The position numbers were made by a program, and so were the translations under genes. From Paludibacteraceae bacterium (GTDB taxonomy: Bacteria > Bacteroidota > Bacteroidia > Bacteroidales > Paludibacteraceae): DNA of 54,054 nt. The notes beneath the pieces are model-generated. The model did not search any database. It was not told the DNA's origin and worked only from the letters and a program-made list of their open reading frames with translations. Of this stretch, positions 52,594-54,054 are shown piece after piece. Within the stretch, counting starts at the first letter, position 1; each line of letters starts with the position of its first letter. Where the stretch lies: positions 1 to 54,054 of the forward strand of contig JAEEMG010000045.1 in NCBI GenBank assembly GCA_016283095.1. Direction: 5' to 3'.

Positions 52594-53376
52594 ATGGCAA
52601 ATATAGAAAAGAGGTATAGACACGACAAGTTGGGCATGATCACAGTCGTATGGAAAAGCAATATGCGGAGTGTGAGGATGGGATTCAAGAACGAAAGTTT
52701 CACGATCTCAGCTCCACAAGGTTATCCCATGGAGTCTATAATCCGTCTGATCAATGAAAATGAGCAGAGGATGCTCTCTTTCATAAAGCGTCATGAGTCG
52801 CGACGGGAGAAAGTCAGCATCGACGCGAATTTCACGTTGGACACCCATTTTGCCATTATGCGAATCGCCCTCGCCAAAACCACCACACCCAGATTAAAAA
52901 AGGTAGGGGCAATCCCTTGTGGTTGCCCGTCTGATTCGTCTACACCGGTAGATAAAGACAATCTTGTCCTTGAAATGCCTTATGACACAGATTTTGAAAC
53001 GGAAGAGACCATCAGGATTGTGAAAGAGTCGGCGATAGCGATGCTCAGATACGAAGCAAAGAAACGACTGCCGTCAATTGTCAAGGAGATAGCCGACGCG
53101 AATGGTTTTAAATACAGCACCGTCAAAATCAATTCAGCACAGACAAGATGGGGCAGTTGCTCATCCAAAGGATCACTCAATTTCTCATTATTCGTGATGT
53201 TGATGCCGTTGCATTTGATCCGCAGTGTCATCGTGCATGAGTTGTGCCACACGAAGCATATGAATCATGGAGAAAGTTTCTGGGCACTCTTCGACAAGGT
53301 TTACGGAGTGTCGCATAAGATTGTGGATAAAGAGATAAATAATCTGAAACTGCCTGCTTTCTTGAAATCGGCATGA
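52594..53376 (+). CDS. YgjP-type M48-like metallopeptidase with in-frame repeat insert
   Basis: A 260-residue protein of the YgjP/WLM (DUF45) family. The zinc motif HELCHTKHMNHGESFW (H-E-x-x-H with a later H) lies near residue 220, after TRWGSCSSKGSLNFSL, the usual family mark. The start ATG at 52594 was chosen over a longer in-frame reading because of homology to the family start and the promoter element. Residues about 100-120 (KKVGAIPCGCPSDSSTPVDK) are encoded by a copy of the GGGGC palindromic repeat at 52903-52928 and interrupt a region that is normally shorter. The frame is kept. The physiological substrate is unknown. Confidence 0.87.
   Translation: MANIEKRYRHDKLGMITVVWKSNMRSVRMGFKNESFTISAPQGYPMESIIRLINENEQRMLSFIKRHESRREKVSIDANFTLDTHFAIMRIALAKTTTPRLKKVGAIPCGCPSDSSTPVDKDNLVLEMPYDTDFETEETIRIVKESAIAMLRYEAKKRLPSIVKEIADANGFKYSTVKINSAQTRWGSCSSKGSLNFSLFVMLMPLHLIRSVIVHELCHTKHMNHGESFWALFDKVYGVSHKIVDKEINNLKLPAFLKSA
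52903..52928 (+). repeat. GGGGC palindrome inside the ygjP-like gene
   Basis: GTAGGGGCAATCC...GGTTGCCC is the same element as at 25241, 44782 and 46223, but both arms carry the compensating change GGGCGA/TCGCCC to GGGCAA/TTGCCC. It lies in frame within the coding sequence. Confidence 0.8.
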
Positions 53377-53379
53377 TTT

Positions 53380-53645
53380 AATTCATAATTCATAATGCGT
53401 AATTCATAATTGTTGGGGAAATCCACGCATCTGGTGAATCCAATCCTCGTAGAGACGCACGGACGTGCGTGTCTTGGTCAATTCATAATTCGTAATTCAC
53501 AATTCATAATTGTTGGGATATTATCCATCGGTCGGAATTTCAACAGAGATGATGCCCCCCCAATTACGCCGTCAGGCGTTAAATGTTGGTAGAAAAAATA
53601 TGATGATGGATTCCCTCCATTTACCCGTTTAGGGGTTATATGATA
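53380..53645 (+). repeat. Modular 3' repeat after the ygjP-like gene
   Basis: It begins 4 bases after the stop: heptads (AATTCATAATTCATAATGCG), TTGTTGGGGAAATCC, the GTAGAGACGCACGGACGTGC palindrome (53449-53474), more heptads and a second TTGTTGGGATATT block, the module ATTACGCCGTCAGGCGTTAA (53561-53580) and the TTTACCCGTTTAGGGGTTAT end (53620-53639). It is colinear with 44998-44691 except that the GGGGC palindrome is missing. Between 53646 and the promoter at 53900 I see no gene. Confidence 0.75.
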
Positions 53646-53899
53646 TGCCGAGGACCGATTTGTTTCGCATTTTCGTTTATTATTTCGCATTGATGTGAGG
53701 ATTTAATTCGCAATTTGTAATGCATATGGTATGATATTCCATAAAATTCCACCTGTTTCATGCGTGCTAAAAAATAAATTCCACGTCCAGATGTCGGATA
53801 TGCCGGAATACGACGTCTCCACCGCAAAAATCCCTCAAAAATTATCTTCCGCAAAATCAGCCATTTATAAAGAAACTTGAAAAATAATTCCTAAAACGC

Positions 53900-53930
53900 T
53901 TGCACAGAATCAAAATCCGCTATACTTTTG
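53900..53930 (+). promoter_or_regulatory. Promoter of a probable rRNA operon
   Basis: TTG (53900-53902), a 20-base spacer and TACTTTTG (53923-53930) match the Bacteroidota consensus. The -7 region ACTTTTGCACTCG is identical to that of tRNA-Lys. Confidence 0.8.
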
Positions 53931-53932
53931 CA

Positions 53933-54054
53933 CTCGCTTTCGGGAAGGAACGACACTGAAGCCGAAACGGAAGCGAGAAAATAAGCGGCCCGAGAGAGGG
54001 TGCGACGCCAGAAGATAGAGATCTTTGAAAACATTTGCAATTTACGAGGAAGAA
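53933..54054 (+). other. Probable 16S rRNA leader, cut by the window end
   Basis: The transcript would begin with a CTCGCTT/AAGCGAG hairpin (53933-53977). Near the end, GATCTTTGAAAAC (54020-54032) resembles the boxA-like segment that precedes 16S genes in Bacteroidales. The 16S gene itself would start just outside the window. No ORF of interest is present. Confidence 0.55.

Overview
The window is chromosomal DNA of a member of the Bacteroidota, most likely order Bacteroidales. The evidence is the alternative promoter code (TTG/TTTG, a 19-20 base spacer, then TAnnTTTG) found before many genes, the near absence of Shine-Dalgarno sequences, type IX secretion sorting tails, a DUF3276 gene, a BspA-type repeat protein and paired TonB proteins. 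I cannot name a genus. It starts inside a 5S rRNA gene and ends in what looks like the leader of another rRNA operon, so it is probably the unique stretch between two rrn operons.

Layout. 1-2.8 kb: 5S rRNA 3' end, structured repeats and a secreted BspA-like protein. 2.8-6.1 kb (minus): thrS-infC-rpmI-rplT. 6.5-19 kb (plus): DUF3276 protein, HelD-like helicase, rpsA, an OmpA-like protein, RNase Z, asnS, a lipoprotein, a nitroreductase, then a packed run of DUF2520 protein, KdsC-like phosphatase, Ca/Na exchanger and UbiA-type prenyltransferase. 19-28.4 kb: envelope and secretion genes (beta-helix protein, a sorting-tail protein with a triplicated D-x-DPG module, a DPP III-like peptidase, two tandem TonB genes, a C10 cysteine peptidase with a small lipoprotein). 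28.6-36.7 kb: acyltransferase, BASS transporter, MscS channel with a structured upstream RNA, prs, a B12-type radical SAM protein, tRNA-Lys, CAT-like and GNAT acetyltransferases. 36.7-44.2 kb: an ATPase remnant, nspC, hydrolase, tsaB, and the housekeeping run yicC-gmk-nadD-pheS-bactofilin. 45-50 kb (minus): accessory island with mcrB, mcrC, a small ORF overlapping a retropepsin-like protease, and a YopX-domain protein. 50.3-53.4 kb: a RelA-type synthetase with a degenerate hydrolase domain and a YgjP-type metallopeptidase.

The most unusual content is repetitive. A modular repeat (AT-rich heptads, then a TTGTTGGGAAAT block, then small palindromes) sits at the 3' ends of several genes, always in the sense of the upstream gene and often supplying or touching the stop codon. 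One of its palindromic modules also lies in frame inside the ygjP-like gene, with compensated stem changes. A second structured repeat, also with compensated stems, flanks the BspA gene. Other points of interest are an infC gene with a perfect AAGGAGG and a probable ATC start, a structured RNA upstream of mscS, and the retropepsin pair beside McrBC.
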